Source: Cellulomonas sp. C5510 (GTDB lineage: Bacteria; Actinomycetota; Actinomycetes; Actinomycetales; Cellulomonadaceae). Taken from it: 64,000 nt of DNA. This document shows, piece by piece, positions 1 through 7,861 of the stretch; the stretch's first letter is position 1; the number at the start of each line of letters is the position of its first letter. The stretch spans positions 1,054,001 to 1,118,000 of the forward strand of contig NZ_CP081862.1 in assembly GCF_019797765.1 (NCBI RefSeq), in the 5' to 3' direction. The notes below the pieces were generated by a model. It worked only from the letters and a program-made list of their open reading frames with translations. It was not told the origin of the DNA and did not search any database. The position numbers and the translations under genes are program-made.

Positions 1-566
1 CGACCACCCGCGTCACGGTGGACCTGCCGACCGCCACGCCGCTCAGCTCGGTGTCCACGCGCCCGGTCGCGGGCTGGACCGCCACCGTGGAGGAGGGGGC
101 GCTGCCGGAGCCGGTCGAGGTGGGCGGCGCCACGCTCACCCGCGCGCCGGTCCGCGTGGTCTGGACGGCGGACGGCGACGGGATCGGCGACGGGGAGTTC
201 GAGGAGTTCGCGCTCTCCGTCGGCCCGCTGCCCGACGCCGGGACCCGCCTCGTCCTGCCCGCCCACCAGGAGTACGACGACGGCGAGGTCGTCGACTGGG
301 ACGAGGTCGCCGACGGCGGTGCGGAGCCCGAGCACCCCGCGCCGGAGCTCACGACGACCGCCGCGGCGCAGGGCCACGGCGGTCACGACGCCGCCGGGGC
401 CGACACCGCCGCGGACGAGGCCGCCGCGTCCGGCGACGCCTCGGTCCGGGAACCGGCCGCGGACGTCCCGTCCCGGGTGCTGGGCGCGCTCGCGCTGGCC
501 GCCGGTGTCGCGGCGCTCGTCGTCGCGCTGCGCACCCGGCGCCGGGGGAGCGACGCGGCCCGCTGA
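1..566 (+). CDS. YcnI-family (DUF1775) protein, 3' part only
   Basis: The reading frame is open from the window edge, so the true start lies upstream. The visible part has the C-terminal half of a YcnI/DUF1775 domain (TTRVTVDLP, then VSTRPVAGWTATV, a short loop and FEEFALSVGPLP). A long acidic, Ala-rich linker with a small His cluster (HGGH) follows, then one transmembrane helix (VLGALALAAGVAALVVAL) and an Arg-rich cytoplasmic tail. That layout is an exported domain tethered to the membrane by its C-terminus. YcnI relatives bind copper through an N-terminal histidine and usually sit beside CopC/CopD genes; neither can be checked here because that end is outside the window. Family assignment is good; the copper role is inferred. 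Confidence 0.8.
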   Translation, partial: TTRVTVDLPTATPLSSVSTRPVAGWTATVEEGALPEPVEVGGATLTRAPVRVVWTADGDGIGDGEFEEFALSVGPLPDAGTRLVLPAHQEYDDGEVVDWDEVADGGAEPEHPAPELTTTAAAQGHGGHDAAGADTAADEAAASGDASVREPAADVPSRVLGALALAAGVAALVVALRTRRRGSDAAR

Positions 567-621
567 CCGGCGCGCGCGGCCGGCTCCGGGTGCGACGGCC
601 CGGGGCCGGCCGGCGGCGAGC

Positions 622-828
622 TCAGTCCGCGGCGGGTCGCTCCACGAGGTACGACCGCCCGTCCGCGCCGACGACGCGGACGAACTCGGTGCGCAGCGCG
701 AGGTCGCGCTCGCGGTCGGCGTCGGCGACCTCCCGGTCGGGCGCGAGCGGGTCACCGACCTGCGCGGGGCCGAACACGCTCAGCAGCGCCGCCTCGCGCT
801 TGTCCTGCGCCCTGCCGATGGTCGCCAT
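622..828 (-). CDS. Small hypothetical protein (68 aa)
   Basis: I do not recognise this protein. It begins MATIGRAQDKREAALL, continues through a charged, predicted-helical middle and ends in a short beta-like segment (EFVRVVGADGRSYLVERPAAD). There is no signal peptide, membrane helix or known motif. The start at 828 is chosen because a purine-rich ribosome-binding site (gaggaagaggg) lies just upstream on the minus strand; a longer in-frame extension to 882 lacks such support. It lies between the YcnI-type gene (convergent) and marR (same strand, about 130 nt away). GC skew by codon position looks like real coding sequence. Function unknown. Confidence 0.55.
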   Translation of the reverse strand: MATIGRAQDKREAALLSVFGPAQVGDPLAPDREVADADRERDLALRTEFVRVVGADGRSYLVERPAAD

Positions 829-954
829 CGCCGTCCCTCTTCCTCGCGTCCCCGGGTGGTGCCGGTCGTGCCGTCCGCGCACTCCCGCGCCGCGGGAGCG
901 GCGCCCGGCTCATTGTGCCCCGGCGCGGCGTGCGACCGGCCGGGGCGTCCGGCC

Positions 955-1443
955 TCAGCCGCCCAGCGCCTGCTCGACCACGGCGCAGGGGTGCTCGTCG
1001 GGGTCGCTGTCGCGGTACTCGCACGCCGCGCGGCGCAGCAGGGCTGACACGGTGCGGCGGTCGGACGGGTCGAGGGCGCCGAACACCGCGTCCTCGGCGC
1101 GGGCGACCCGCTGCTCCAGGTCGGCGAGCAGCCCCTCGGTGTCGGGGGTGGCCAGGACACGCCGCTGGCGGCGGTCGACCTCGGCGACGCGGCGTGTGAC
1201 GAGCCCGGCGCGCTCGAGGTCGTCCAGCAGGTAGGTCATCACGGTGCGGTCGATGCCGAGGCTGGCGGCGAGCGCTGCCTGGCTCGGGTGCGCGCCACGC
1301 ACCACCTCCCGCAGCACGAGGAAGCCGCGGAACCCGTGCGGCACGTCCGCGAGCGCGGAGGTGAGTCCGCGCTCGTACGCCCGGAGCAGGACGCCCAGCG
1401 ACCAGCCGAGGTCGGACTGGTGCGTGTCGGTCACGGCGGTCAT
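955..1443 (-). CDS. MarR-family transcriptional regulator
   Basis: A 162-aa winged-helix regulator. The helix-turn-helix runs about residues 52-85 (SQAALAASLGIDRTVMTYLLDDLERAGLV), followed by the wing RRVAEVDRRQRRV. The C-terminal helices (LEQRVARAEDAVFGALD onward) would make the dimer interface. It is divergent from the flavin monooxygenase gene at 1540, with only 96 nt between the two starts, so it very likely represses those genes and itself. Family members are typically released by small phenolic or electrophilic ligands; the ligand here is unknown. The ATG at 1443 lies about 8 nt downstream of a good -10 hexamer, so the mRNA is probably leaderless. Confidence 0.85.
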   Translation of the reverse strand: MTAVTDTHQSDLGWSLGVLLRAYERGLTSALADVPHGFRGFLVLREVVRGAHPSQAALAASLGIDRTVMTYLLDDLERAGLVTRRVAEVDRRQRRVLATPDTEGLLADLEQRVARAEDAVFGALDPSDRRTVSALLRRAACEYRDSDPDEHPCAVVEQALGG

Positions 1444-1451
1444 GGTCGCCG

Positions 1452-1480
1452 ATCGTACGCCGGTCCCGTGGTTGTGCCAA
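1452..1480 (-). promoter_or_regulatory. Promoter of the marR gene (leaderless)
   Basis: Read on the minus strand: TTGGCA (1480-1475), exactly 17 nt, then TACGAT (1457-1452). Transcription would begin about 1445-1443, that is at the ATG itself. The -35 overlaps the -35 of the divergent promoter at 1472-1500. An inverted repeat (CGATCGTACG at 1450-1459, CATACGATCG at 1493-1502) brackets both promoters and is a candidate MarR operator. Confidence 0.65.
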
Positions 1481-1500
1481 TGATCTGCGAGACATACGAT
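1472..1500 (+). promoter_or_regulatory. Promoter of the flavin oxidoreductase operon
   Basis: TTGTGC (1472-1477), 17 nt, then TACGAT (1495-1500). Transcription would start near 1507, giving a leader of about 33 nt that contains the ribosome-binding site ggaaggag (1528-1535) before the ATG at 1540. The -35 shares bases with the -35 of the marR promoter, so one bound regulator could block both directions. Confidence 0.6.
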
Positions 1501-1539
1501 CGCCGGAGCCGACGAGTGTCGGCGCGCGGAAGGAGCACG

Positions 1540-2469
1540 ATGACGGACTACGGCCACGACCTGCTGTTCGGGTCGTTCATCACGCCGACGAACGCGGACC
1601 CGGAGCGCGTGGTGGGGCTGGCGCAGCTCTCCGAGCAGGTCGGGCTCGACCTCGCGACGTTCCAGGACCACCCGTACCAGCCGGCGTTCCTCGACACCTG
1701 GACCCTGCTGTCGTGGGTCGCCGCGCGGACGCGGACCATCCGCCTGGCGCCGAACGTCGCGAACCTCCCGCTGCGTCCGCCCGCCGTGCTCGCCCGGGCG
1801 GTCGCCAGCCTGGACCTGCTGTCCGGCGGGCGGGTCGAGCTCGGGCTCGGCGCGGGCGGCTTCTGGGACGCGATCGAGGCGATGGGCGGCCGCCGGCTCA
1901 CGCCCGGCCAGGGCGTCGACGCGCTGCGCGAGGCGGTCGCCGTCGTCCGGGCGCTGTGGGACACCGGTGACCGGTCGCGCGTCGACCTGCCCGGGGAGTA
2001 CTGGCCCGCCGTGGGCGCCAAGCGCGGCCCGGCGCCCGCCCACCCGGTCGGCATCTGGATCGGGGCCTACAAGCCGCGGATGCTCCGGCTCACAGGGGAG
2101 GCGGCCGACGGCTGGCTGCCCTCGCTCGCCTACCTGCGCAGCCTGCAGGACCTCGACGACGGCAACGCCCGCATCGACGAGGCCGCCGCGGCCGCCGGGC
2201 GGGACCCGTCGGCTGTACGCAGGCTGCTCAACGTGGGTGGCCGGCTCACGCCGCGACCCACCGGGGAGCTCCTCGTCGGGCCGCCGCGCCAGTGGGTCGA
2301 GGAGCTCGCCTCGCTCGCGCTGGAGCACGGGATCAGCGCGTTCGTCGTCGGGGGCGACGACCCCACCCTCATCGCCACCGTCGGCCAGGAGATCGCTCCG
2401 GCCGTGCGCGAGCTCGTGGCCGCCGAGCGCAGCACCGCCCACGTCCCGACCCCGGGGGCGGGCGCATGA
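1540..2469 (+). CDS. Luciferase-like (LLM class) flavin-dependent oxidoreductase
   Basis: A 309-aa protein of the bacterial luciferase-like monooxygenase fold (TIM barrel, FMN or F420 as cofactor). Diagnostic segments are TRTIRLAPNVANLPLRPPAVLARAV (about residues 62-87; quoted in part), LLSGGRVELGLGAG, VRALWDTGD and the C-terminal stretch after GPPRQWVEELASLA. Start: ATG at 1540 with ggaaggag seven bases before it; an upstream in-frame extension overlaps marR and is rejected. Its stop overlaps the start of the next gene by 4 nt (ATGA), so translation is coupled. Substrate unknown. The next protein carries a second, clearly related copy of this domain. Confidence 0.85.
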   Translation: MTDYGHDLLFGSFITPTNADPERVVGLAQLSEQVGLDLATFQDHPYQPAFLDTWTLLSWVAARTRTIRLAPNVANLPLRPPAVLARAVASLDLLSGGRVELGLGAGGFWDAIEAMGGRRLTPGQGVDALREAVAVVRALWDTGDRSRVDLPGEYWPAVGAKRGPAPAHPVGIWIGAYKPRMLRLTGEAADGWLPSLAYLRSLQDLDDGNARIDEAAAAAGRDPSAVRRLLNVGGRLTPRPTGELLVGPPRQWVEELASLALEHGISAFVVGGDDPTLIATVGQEIAPAVRELVAAERSTAHVPTPGAGA

Positions 2470-4709
2470 CCGCCGACCTCGGCCACCCGCTGCAGCTCGG
2501 CGTCCTGCTGCCCGTCGACGCCGCGGACCCCGGACGGCCGGCCCGGGTCGCCGCCCGGGCCGAGGAGCACGGGCTCGATCTCGTGGCCGTGCCGGACGGG
2601 GGCGACGGGACCCTCGAGCCCTGGACGCTGCTCGCGCACGTCGCGGCGGCGACGCGGCGTGCGGCCGTCGCGACGCTGGGCCTGCGCACCGAGGGCCGCC
2701 CACCGGCCGTGCTGGCCCGCGCCGCGGCGCACCTCGACCACCTGTCCGGGGGCCGGCTCGCGCTCGGCCTGGCCGGCGACGTGGCGGACGCCGACGGCGT
2801 CGACGAGGCGCTCGAGGAGGTCGCGGCGGTCCTGCGCGGGCTGTGGGACACCGGCGACCCTCGTCCGTTCGTGCTGCGGGGCCGCCACCACGTGGTGCCG
2901 GGCACGGCCCGCGGGCCCGCGCCGGCCCACAACCTGCCGGTCTGGTTCGGCGGCCCGGGCACCGCGCCCACGGCCCTGGCCTCGGCGGCCCGCGTCGCCG
3001 ACGGGTGGTGGCTGTCCTCCTCCGGGGAGGCGCTGTCCGCGGAGCTGCACGCGCTCGACTCCGCGCTGCTCGCGGCCGGGCGGGACCCGCGCGAGGTCCG
3101 CCGGGGCGTGGTCGTCCCCGTGGAGGTCGCCACCGTCGACGTGCTGGCGCCCCTGGTGCTCGACGCGGGTGTCGCCACAGTCGTCGTGGCCGCGACCGAC
3201 GAGGCGGCCGCGGCCGGCTTCGCCGCGGACGTGGCGGGCCCGCTGCGCGAGCGCGTCGCCACCGTCAGGGCGGCCCGCGGCACCGTGGTCGGCACGACGC
3301 GCAGCTCCGCCGTTCGCGCCGCCCGCCGCCCGGGCATCGACTACGACGCCGTTCCCGCGGCGCTCGCGGACGCGGCGGTCGAGCCGGGCGACGCCGGCTA
3401 CGCGGCCGTCCGCCCGACGTACCTGCGGGGTGGCCGGCCCGGTCTGGTGCTGCGTCCCGCGGACACGGCGCAGGTCGTCGAGGCGCTGCGCTGGTCCCGC
3501 ACCCAGGACGTCCCGCTCGCGATCCGGTCGGGCGGGCACGGCATCAGCGGCCGCTCCACCAACGACGGCGGCATCGTGCTGGACCTGTCGCGCATGGCGG
3601 CGATCGAGGTGCTCGACCACGCCACCCGCCGGGTGCGCATCGAGCCCGGGGCCCGGTGGGGCGAGGTCGCGGCCGCCCTGCAGCCGCTCGGGTGGGCGCT
3701 GACGTCCGGGGACTACGGCGGCGTCGGCGTGGGCGGGCTCGCGACCGCGGGCGGCATCGGCTTCCTCGTGCGCGAGCACGGGCTGACGCTCGACCACCTG
3801 CGCGCCGCGGAGGTCGTGCTCGCGGACGGCTCCGTGGTGCGCGCCTCGGACGCCGAGAACCCGGACCTCTTCTGGGGGCTGCGCGGCGCCGGGGGCAACC
3901 TCGGCGTCGTCACGTCCTTCGAGTTCGAGGTCGACGAGGTCGGGGACGTCGGGTTCGCCCAGCTCGTCCTGGACGCGTCCGACACGGAGCGGCTGCTCGT
4001 CGACTGGGGTGCCGCCGTCGAGGCCGCGCCGCGGGACACGACCGCCTTCCTCCTCATGGGCCCGCCGCGGGGCGGGGTGATGGTCGCGCAGGTCATGGCG
4101 ATGGTGGACTCCGAGGACCCGGACACGATCATCGAGCGGCTGCAGCCCTTCGCGCGGATCGCCCCGCTGCTCCAGCAGCAGGTGCAGCTCCTGCCGTACA
4201 GCGCCGTCGTGTCGGTGCCCGACCAGCGGCACACCTCCGAGGGGGAGCCGGTGACGCGGACCGCGATGGCCGAGCACCTCACCCCGGGGCTCGCGGCCGA
4301 CGCCGCCCGCCTCGTGCGGAGCGGCGTCACGACGTTCTTCCAGATCAGGGCCGCCGGCGGCGCGGTCCACGACGTCCCGCGGGACGCCACGGCCTACGCG
4401 CACCGCACGGCGCACTTCAACCTCGTGGCGTTCGGCACGGACCGGCGGCGCCTCGACGCCGCCTGGGACGCGATGGCGCCGCACCTCGACGGCCTGTACC
4501 TGTCCTTCGAGACCGACCCCCGGCCCGAGCGTGTCGCCGAGGCGTTCCCGGGCGCGACGCTCGAGCGTCTGCGGGAGCTCAAGCGGCGCTACGACCCGCA
4601 GGACGTGTTCCGGCACAACGTCTCGGTGGCCGACCGGCCGGCGCGCGCCGTGCCCGCGCGGGACGGCGCCGCTCAGGGTCCGCTCGGGGTCGCCGGGGGG
4701 TCCGCGTAG
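2466..4709 (+). CDS. Fusion of a luciferase-like monooxygenase domain with an FAD-linked (BBE-type) oxidase
   Basis: A 747-aa two-domain protein. Residues 1 to about 285 are a luciferase-like domain resembling the preceding gene (shared RPPAVLARA, LSGGRLALGL, LRGLWDTGD, RGPAPAH). From about residue 310 to the end is a berberine-bridge-type FAD oxidase: the FAD-binding 4 domain with SGGHG (His358, the usual 8-alpha-histidyl FAD attachment site), GGLATAGGIGFL and WGLRGAGGNLGVVTSFEF, then the C-terminal BBE signature YDPQDVFRHN. The second covalent site (Cys) of bicovalent family members is absent: the matching place reads GDYGGVGVGG. The ATG at 2466 overlaps the upstream stop. It is likely an oxidation system for one compound class under MarR control; substrate unknown. 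Confidence 0.85.
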   Translation: MTADLGHPLQLGVLLPVDAADPGRPARVAARAEEHGLDLVAVPDGGDGTLEPWTLLAHVAAATRRAAVATLGLRTEGRPPAVLARAAAHLDHLSGGRLALGLAGDVADADGVDEALEEVAAVLRGLWDTGDPRPFVLRGRHHVVPGTARGPAPAHNLPVWFGGPGTAPTALASAARVADGWWLSSSGEALSAELHALDSALLAAGRDPREVRRGVVVPVEVATVDVLAPLVLDAGVATVVVAATDEAAAAGFAADVAGPLRERVATVRAARGTVVGTTRSSAVRAARRPGIDYDAVPAALADAAVEPGDAGYAAVRPTYLRGGRPGLVLRPADTAQVVEALRWSRTQDVPLAIRSGGHGISGRSTNDGGIVLDLSRMAAIEVLDHATRRVRIEPGARWGEVAAALQPLGWALTSGDYGGVGVGGLATAGGIGFLVREHGLTLDHLRAAEVVLADGSVVRASDAENPDLFWGLRGAGGNLGVVTSFEFEVDEVGDVGFAQLVLDASDTERLLVDWGAAVEAAPRDTTAFLLMGPPRGGVMVAQVMAMVDSEDPDTIIERLQPFARIAPLLQQQVQLLPYSAVVSVPDQRHTSEGEPVTRTAMAEHLTPGLAADAARLVRSGVTTFFQIRAAGGAVHDVPRDATAYAHRTAHFNLVAFGTDRRRLDAAWDAMAPHLDGLYLSFETDPRPERVAEAFPGATLERLRELKRRYDPQDVFRHNVSVADRPARAVPARDGAAQGPLGVAGGSA

Positions 4710-4846
4710 GCGCCCAGGGGGACCCCGCGACCCCCGGCGTACGCCGTTCGTCGTACGCGAGGATACGGCGGGCGGGCGATCCGCCGAGGGGGTGCCGCGG
4801 GCCACGATGGTCGTGCCAGCCAGCCGGAACCGCAGGAGAGAGCAGC

Positions 4847-4960
4847 ATGACCCCCCAGGTGTGGATCGTCGTCGTCGGCCTCGTGGCCGTGATCGTCGTC
4901 GTCGGCCTCGGGGACCTCGTGCAGCGCGCCCGCGACTCCCGGCACCGCGTCCACCGCTGA
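4847..4960 (+). CDS. Micro-ORF: 37-aa single-span membrane peptide
   Basis: A 37-codon frame encoding MTPQVWIVVVGLVAVIVVV followed by GLGDLVQRARDSRHRVHR: one strong transmembrane helix and then a basic tail, so N-out/C-in is expected. The ribosome-binding site caggagag lies directly upstream at proper spacing, which is why I call it. It is separated by 10 nt from a second micro-ORF. Too short for family recognition; function unknown. Confidence 0.5.
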   Translation: MTPQVWIVVVGLVAVIVVVGLGDLVQRARDSRHRVHR

Positions 4961-4970
4961 GGAGAACCCC

Positions 4971-5069
4971 GTGCCCGCACCCGTGAAGGTCGTCACCGCC
5001 ATCGCCGCGACCGGCGCGCTCATCGCGCTCGGCCGCAAGATCGCCGCCTCGCGGCGCACCCCGGCCTGA
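4971..5069 (+). CDS. Micro-ORF: 32-aa small hydrophobic peptide
   Basis: GTG start ten bases after the stop of the previous micro-ORF, with ggag at 4961-4964 as ribosome-binding site. It encodes a short hydrophobic helix (VKVVTAIAATGALIALGRK) and a basic end (SRRTPA). A two-gene micro-operon of membrane peptides is plausible. No family recognised; the call rests on the paired SD sites, helix-like composition and the strong terminator just downstream. Confidence 0.4.
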   Translation: MPAPVKVVTAIAATGALIALGRKIAASRRTPA

Positions 5070-5150
5070 GGGCCGGCACCCGACGCCCCGGCCCCGTGAG
5101 GGCCGGGGACCAGCTCGCGGCCCCGCGCCGCCGGCTCGCAGGGGGACACG

Positions 5151-5189
5151 GAGGGGGACCGGGCCAGGGAGGGTGGCCCGGTCCCCCTC
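5151..5189. terminator. Bidirectional hairpin terminator
   Basis: Perfect 16-bp stem: gagggggaccgggcca (5151-5166) against tggcccggtccccctc (5174-5189), with a 7-nt loop. No T-run follows on either strand, which is common for high-GC actinomycete hairpins. It lies between the micro-ORFs (+) and the CPBP gene (-), so it may serve both. Confidence 0.65.
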
Positions 5190-5204
5190 CGCTGCGTCCC
5201 CTGC

Positions 5205-6044
5205 TCAGCGGGGCGCGGTGATGAAGACGTCCAGCAGGTGCGGGTGGTGCGCGTGCACGAGCACGCCGAACACCACCAGGTCGAACAGCAGGTGGACCGC
5301 GAGCACGTAGGTCAGCGAGGCGCTGCGGGCGAAGATCCAGCCCTGCACCAGCGCGAACGGCACGGTCAGCAGCGGGCCCCACTCGCGGTAGCCCAGCTCC
5401 CACAGGAACGACACGAAGACGGTCGCCTGCAGGACGTTCGCGGTCCAGAGCCCGAGGTGCCGGCGCAGCAGCGCGAAGACGGTGCAGATGAAGAACAGCT
5501 CGTCCCAGATGCCCACGGCGTTGACGCCGACGAACAGCCGGGCGATCTCGGCGCCGCCGGTGACCTCGGGCCAGTTGCGGTAGGCGCCCGACCCGATGAA
5601 GTAGAACGGCAGGATCAGGTACCCGGCGACGACGACCACGGCGAGGTACACGAGCTGCGCCCGCGTCCACCGCCGGCCCGTCGCGACCGGGAAGACGATC
5701 GTGCGCTGGCCGAACGCGTACCGGGACAGCGCCCAGGGCACGAGCACCGCCAGCGACAGCGCGACCGTGAACCGCGCCATGCCCGCGTCGGACAGGTCGG
5801 CCTCGAGCGAGATCGTCGAGATGATCGCCATACCGGTCGCGACGAGGCCGAGGTCGCGCGCGAGCCCCCGGTCCACGGCCAGGGCCACCAGCACACCGGC
5901 GACGAGCGGAACGTAGCCGAGCGGGCGGGCGTGCACCGCGAACAGCAGCACGGCCGAGCCGCACACCAGCGCGGCTGCCAGGAGCCGGGTGGGGGAGCCG
6001 GTGTCCCAGGGGGCGCGGGCGACCGGCGCGGCTGTCGTCGTCAT
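5205..6044 (-). CDS. CPBP-family (Abi) intramembrane protein, motif 1 altered
   Basis: A 279-aa polytopic protein with about seven or eight hydrophobic helices. The C-terminal half resembles the CPBP/Abi intramembrane metalloprotease domain: a first motif at GIWDELFFI, a second at FVSFLWELGYREWG, and a third HLLFD in the last helix. In active family members motif 1 is EExxxR; here it reads DELFFI, so the arginine and one glutamate are lacking, and the protein may be proteolytically impaired. The start ATG at 6044 precedes MTTTAAPVARAP. It is monocistronic, convergent with the micro-ORFs and divergent from the acyltransferase. Role unknown; members act in prenyl-protein processing, bacteriocin self-immunity or quality control. 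Confidence 0.65.
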   Translation of the reverse strand: MTTTAAPVARAPWDTGSPTRLLAAALVCGSAVLLFAVHARPLGYVPLVAGVLVALAVDRGLARDLGLVATGMAIISTISLEADLSDAGMARFTVALSLAVLVPWALSRYAFGQRTIVFPVATGRRWTRAQLVYLAVVVVAGYLILPFYFIGSGAYRNWPEVTGGAEIARLFVGVNAVGIWDELFFICTVFALLRRHLGLWTANVLQATVFVSFLWELGYREWGPLLTVPFALVQGWIFARSASLTYVLAVHLLFDLVVFGVLVHAHHPHLLDVFITAPR

Positions 6045-6218
6045 GCCCGCACGCTGCCACGGACGGGCGCCCGGCGCGCGGTGGGCACGCGGTCGCGATC
6101 AACCGCCCATACAGGGTGAAAGGGACGGGAGCCACCCGGTCGGCGGTCCCCGGGCGCCGCGGCTCCCGCCACGCTGGCGGCTCGGCCCGCACCCGCCGGC
6201 CCGGAGCCGGAGGTCCCG

Positions 6219-7427
6219 ATGCCCGTCCCCGCCGACGTCGACGGCCCCACCGGGTCGTCGTCCGGTCGCCTCGCCGCCCTCGACGGGCTGCGCGGCGTCG
6301 CGGCGCTCGTCGTCCTCGTGCACCACTCGCTGCTGCTCGTCCCGGCGCTCATGGCGGCCTCCGACGGCTCGGGGGCGCCGCGCAGCGCGCTCGTGCAGGC
6401 GGTCACCGCCACGCCGCTGCACCTGCTGTGGGACGGGGAGGTGGCTGTGCAGATGTTCTTCGTGCTCAGCGGGTTCGTGCTGACCGTCGCGGCGCAGCGG
6501 GCGCAGCACCGGTGGAGCGCGTACTACCCGCAGCGGCTGCTGCGGCTCTACCTGCCGGTGTGGGCCGCCGTCGTGCTCGCGGTCGCCCTGCGGTTCGCGG
6601 TTCCCCGGGCCGACAGCGCCGGGCTCAGCCCGTGGCTCGTGTTCCACGGCGAGCTGGGCCGGACGGGCGTGCTCGCGGACCTCACCCTGCTGGCGGGCCC
6701 TGTGGGCTCCACGATGACGGCGCTGTGGTCGTTGCGCTGGGAGGTCGTGTTCTCGTTGACCCTCCCGGTGTTCGTGTGGCTGGCGACGCGCCTGCGCCGC
6801 TACGCCGTGGCGACCGGCGGCGTCCTGGCCGCGGTGGCATGGGTCGGCGCCGCGATCGGACCCGTCGACCGGCCGTACGCGCTGGGCGCGCTGTACCAGC
6901 TGCCGCTGTTCGGCCTGGGCTGCCTGCTGGCGGCCGACCGCGAGCGGCTCGGTGCGGCGGTCGCGCGCTGGGGCGGGGCGACGCGGGCCGGGGTGCTGGT
7001 CGGGGCCGCGCTGCTCGCGAGCGGCCCGTGGCTGCTCGACCTCGGGGGGCTGCGCGCGGGGCTGCCGGTGGGGGTGCTCGCGCTCGCCCGGGTGCTCCAG
7101 GCGGGTGGCGCGGCGCTGCTGGTCGTCGCGGCGCTCGGGCCGCTCGACCGGCCGCTGCGGCACCCCGCCGTGCACTGGCTCGGCACGCGCTCGTTCAGCC
7201 TCTACCTGGTCCACGAGCCGGTCGTCGTCGCGGTCGGCTTCCTCACGGGCTGGGTGACGCCGGCCGTGCTGCTGCTGACGGTGCCGGCGTCGCTGCTGCT
7301 GGCGGAGGTGTTCTTCCGGGCTGTCGAGGGGCCGTCGCACCGGCTGTCGCGCCGGGTGGGGGCACTGGTGGGCGGGAGGCCGGGTCCGCGCCGCACCGAC
7401 CGGCCCGAGGCGGCGCCCGTCCCCTGA
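6219..7427 (+). CDS. Acyltransferase-3 (OafA/YrhL-type) membrane protein
   Basis: A 402-aa integral membrane acyltransferase. It opens with the family signature LAALDGLRGVAALVVLVHH, continues with FFVLSGFVLTV and YYPQRLLRLYLPVW and has about ten membrane helices, ending in an Arg/Pro-rich cytoplasmic tail. Such proteins move acetyl or other acyl groups from cytoplasmic donors to surface sugars (O-antigen, peptidoglycan, capsule) or to secondary metabolites. ATG at 6219 follows ccggagg. There is no glycan-synthesis gene next to it, so the acceptor cannot be inferred. Fold assignment is sure; substrate is not. Confidence 0.85.
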   Translation: MPVPADVDGPTGSSSGRLAALDGLRGVAALVVLVHHSLLLVPALMAASDGSGAPRSALVQAVTATPLHLLWDGEVAVQMFFVLSGFVLTVAAQRAQHRWSAYYPQRLLRLYLPVWAAVVLAVALRFAVPRADSAGLSPWLVFHGELGRTGVLADLTLLAGPVGSTMTALWSLRWEVVFSLTLPVFVWLATRLRRYAVATGGVLAAVAWVGAAIGPVDRPYALGALYQLPLFGLGCLLAADRERLGAAVARWGGATRAGVLVGAALLASGPWLLDLGGLRAGLPVGVLALARVLQAGGAALLVVAALGPLDRPLRHPAVHWLGTRSFSLYLVHEPVVVAVGFLTGWVTPAVLLLTVPASLLLAEVFFRAVEGPSHRLSRRVGALVGGRPGPRRTDRPEAAPVP

Positions 7428-7460
7428 GGCCGTCGCCGGGAGCCGCCGTGGCTTCGTGGC

Positions 7461-7484
7461 ATGATGGATCCATCAACCCATCAT
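7461..7484. promoter_or_regulatory. Palindromic operator before the ArsR-SulP operon
   Basis: ATGATGG (7461-7467) faces CCATCAT (7478-7484), and inside it GATGGATCCATC (7463-7474) is a perfect 12-bp palindrome. It lies 15 nt before the arsR-family start codon. This size and symmetry fit a dimeric ArsR/SmtB-type winged helix acting on its own operon. The promoter hexamers are not clear. Confidence 0.55.
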
Positions 7485-7498
7485 CCGTCGGGAGTCCG

Positions 7499-7861
7499 GT
7501 GCCCACGCCGCAGCCGCTCAACGAGATCAAGGCGAACCTCTTCAAGGGCCTCGCGCACCCCGTCCGCATCCGGGTGCTGGAGCTGCTCGCCGCGTCGGAC
7601 CAGGTGCCGGTCTCGGTGCTCCTCGAGGAGACCGGGCTGGAGGCGTCGCACCTGTCCCAGCACCTCGCGGTGCTGCGCCGCTACCAGCTCGTCGACTCGG
7701 AGCGCCGGGGCAGCGCGGTGTCCTACCGGCTGGCCTCGCCGCACGTCGCGGAGCTGCTGCGCGTCGCCCGCGCCCTCCTCGAGGAGGTGCTGCGGACGAC
7801 GCAGCGGCAGCTCTCCGAGGCGCGGGAGCAGCAGCCCGCGCTGCCGGGCGCCGCGCGGTGA
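7499..7861 (+). CDS. ArsR-family winged-helix regulator
   Basis: 120 aa with the ArsR/SmtB fold: LFKGLAHPVRIRVLELLA, recognition helices EETGLEASHLSQHLAVLRR and wing ERRGSAVSYRL, then a long C-terminal helix. No metal-binding CVC or paired His/Cys site is visible (there is no cysteine in the protein), so it may sense a non-metal signal. GTG at 7499 is preceded by ggag. It overlaps the SulP gene by 4 nt (GTGA), a fixed pair seen in several actinomycetes, and probably regulates it through the palindrome just upstream. Confidence 0.85.
   Translation: MPTPQPLNEIKANLFKGLAHPVRIRVLELLAASDQVPVSVLLEETGLEASHLSQHLAVLRRYQLVDSERRGSAVSYRLASPHVAELLRVARALLEEVLRTTQRQLSEAREQQPALPGAAR

Noticed and set aside
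955..2703. Long minus-strand frame of 582 codons across marR and the oxidoreductase genes
   Set aside because: It is an extension of the marR frame through sequence with no domain; its upstream part is Arg/Gly/Pro-rich antisense translation of the GC-rich oxidoreductase genes. The marR ATG at 1443 with its promoter is the better start.
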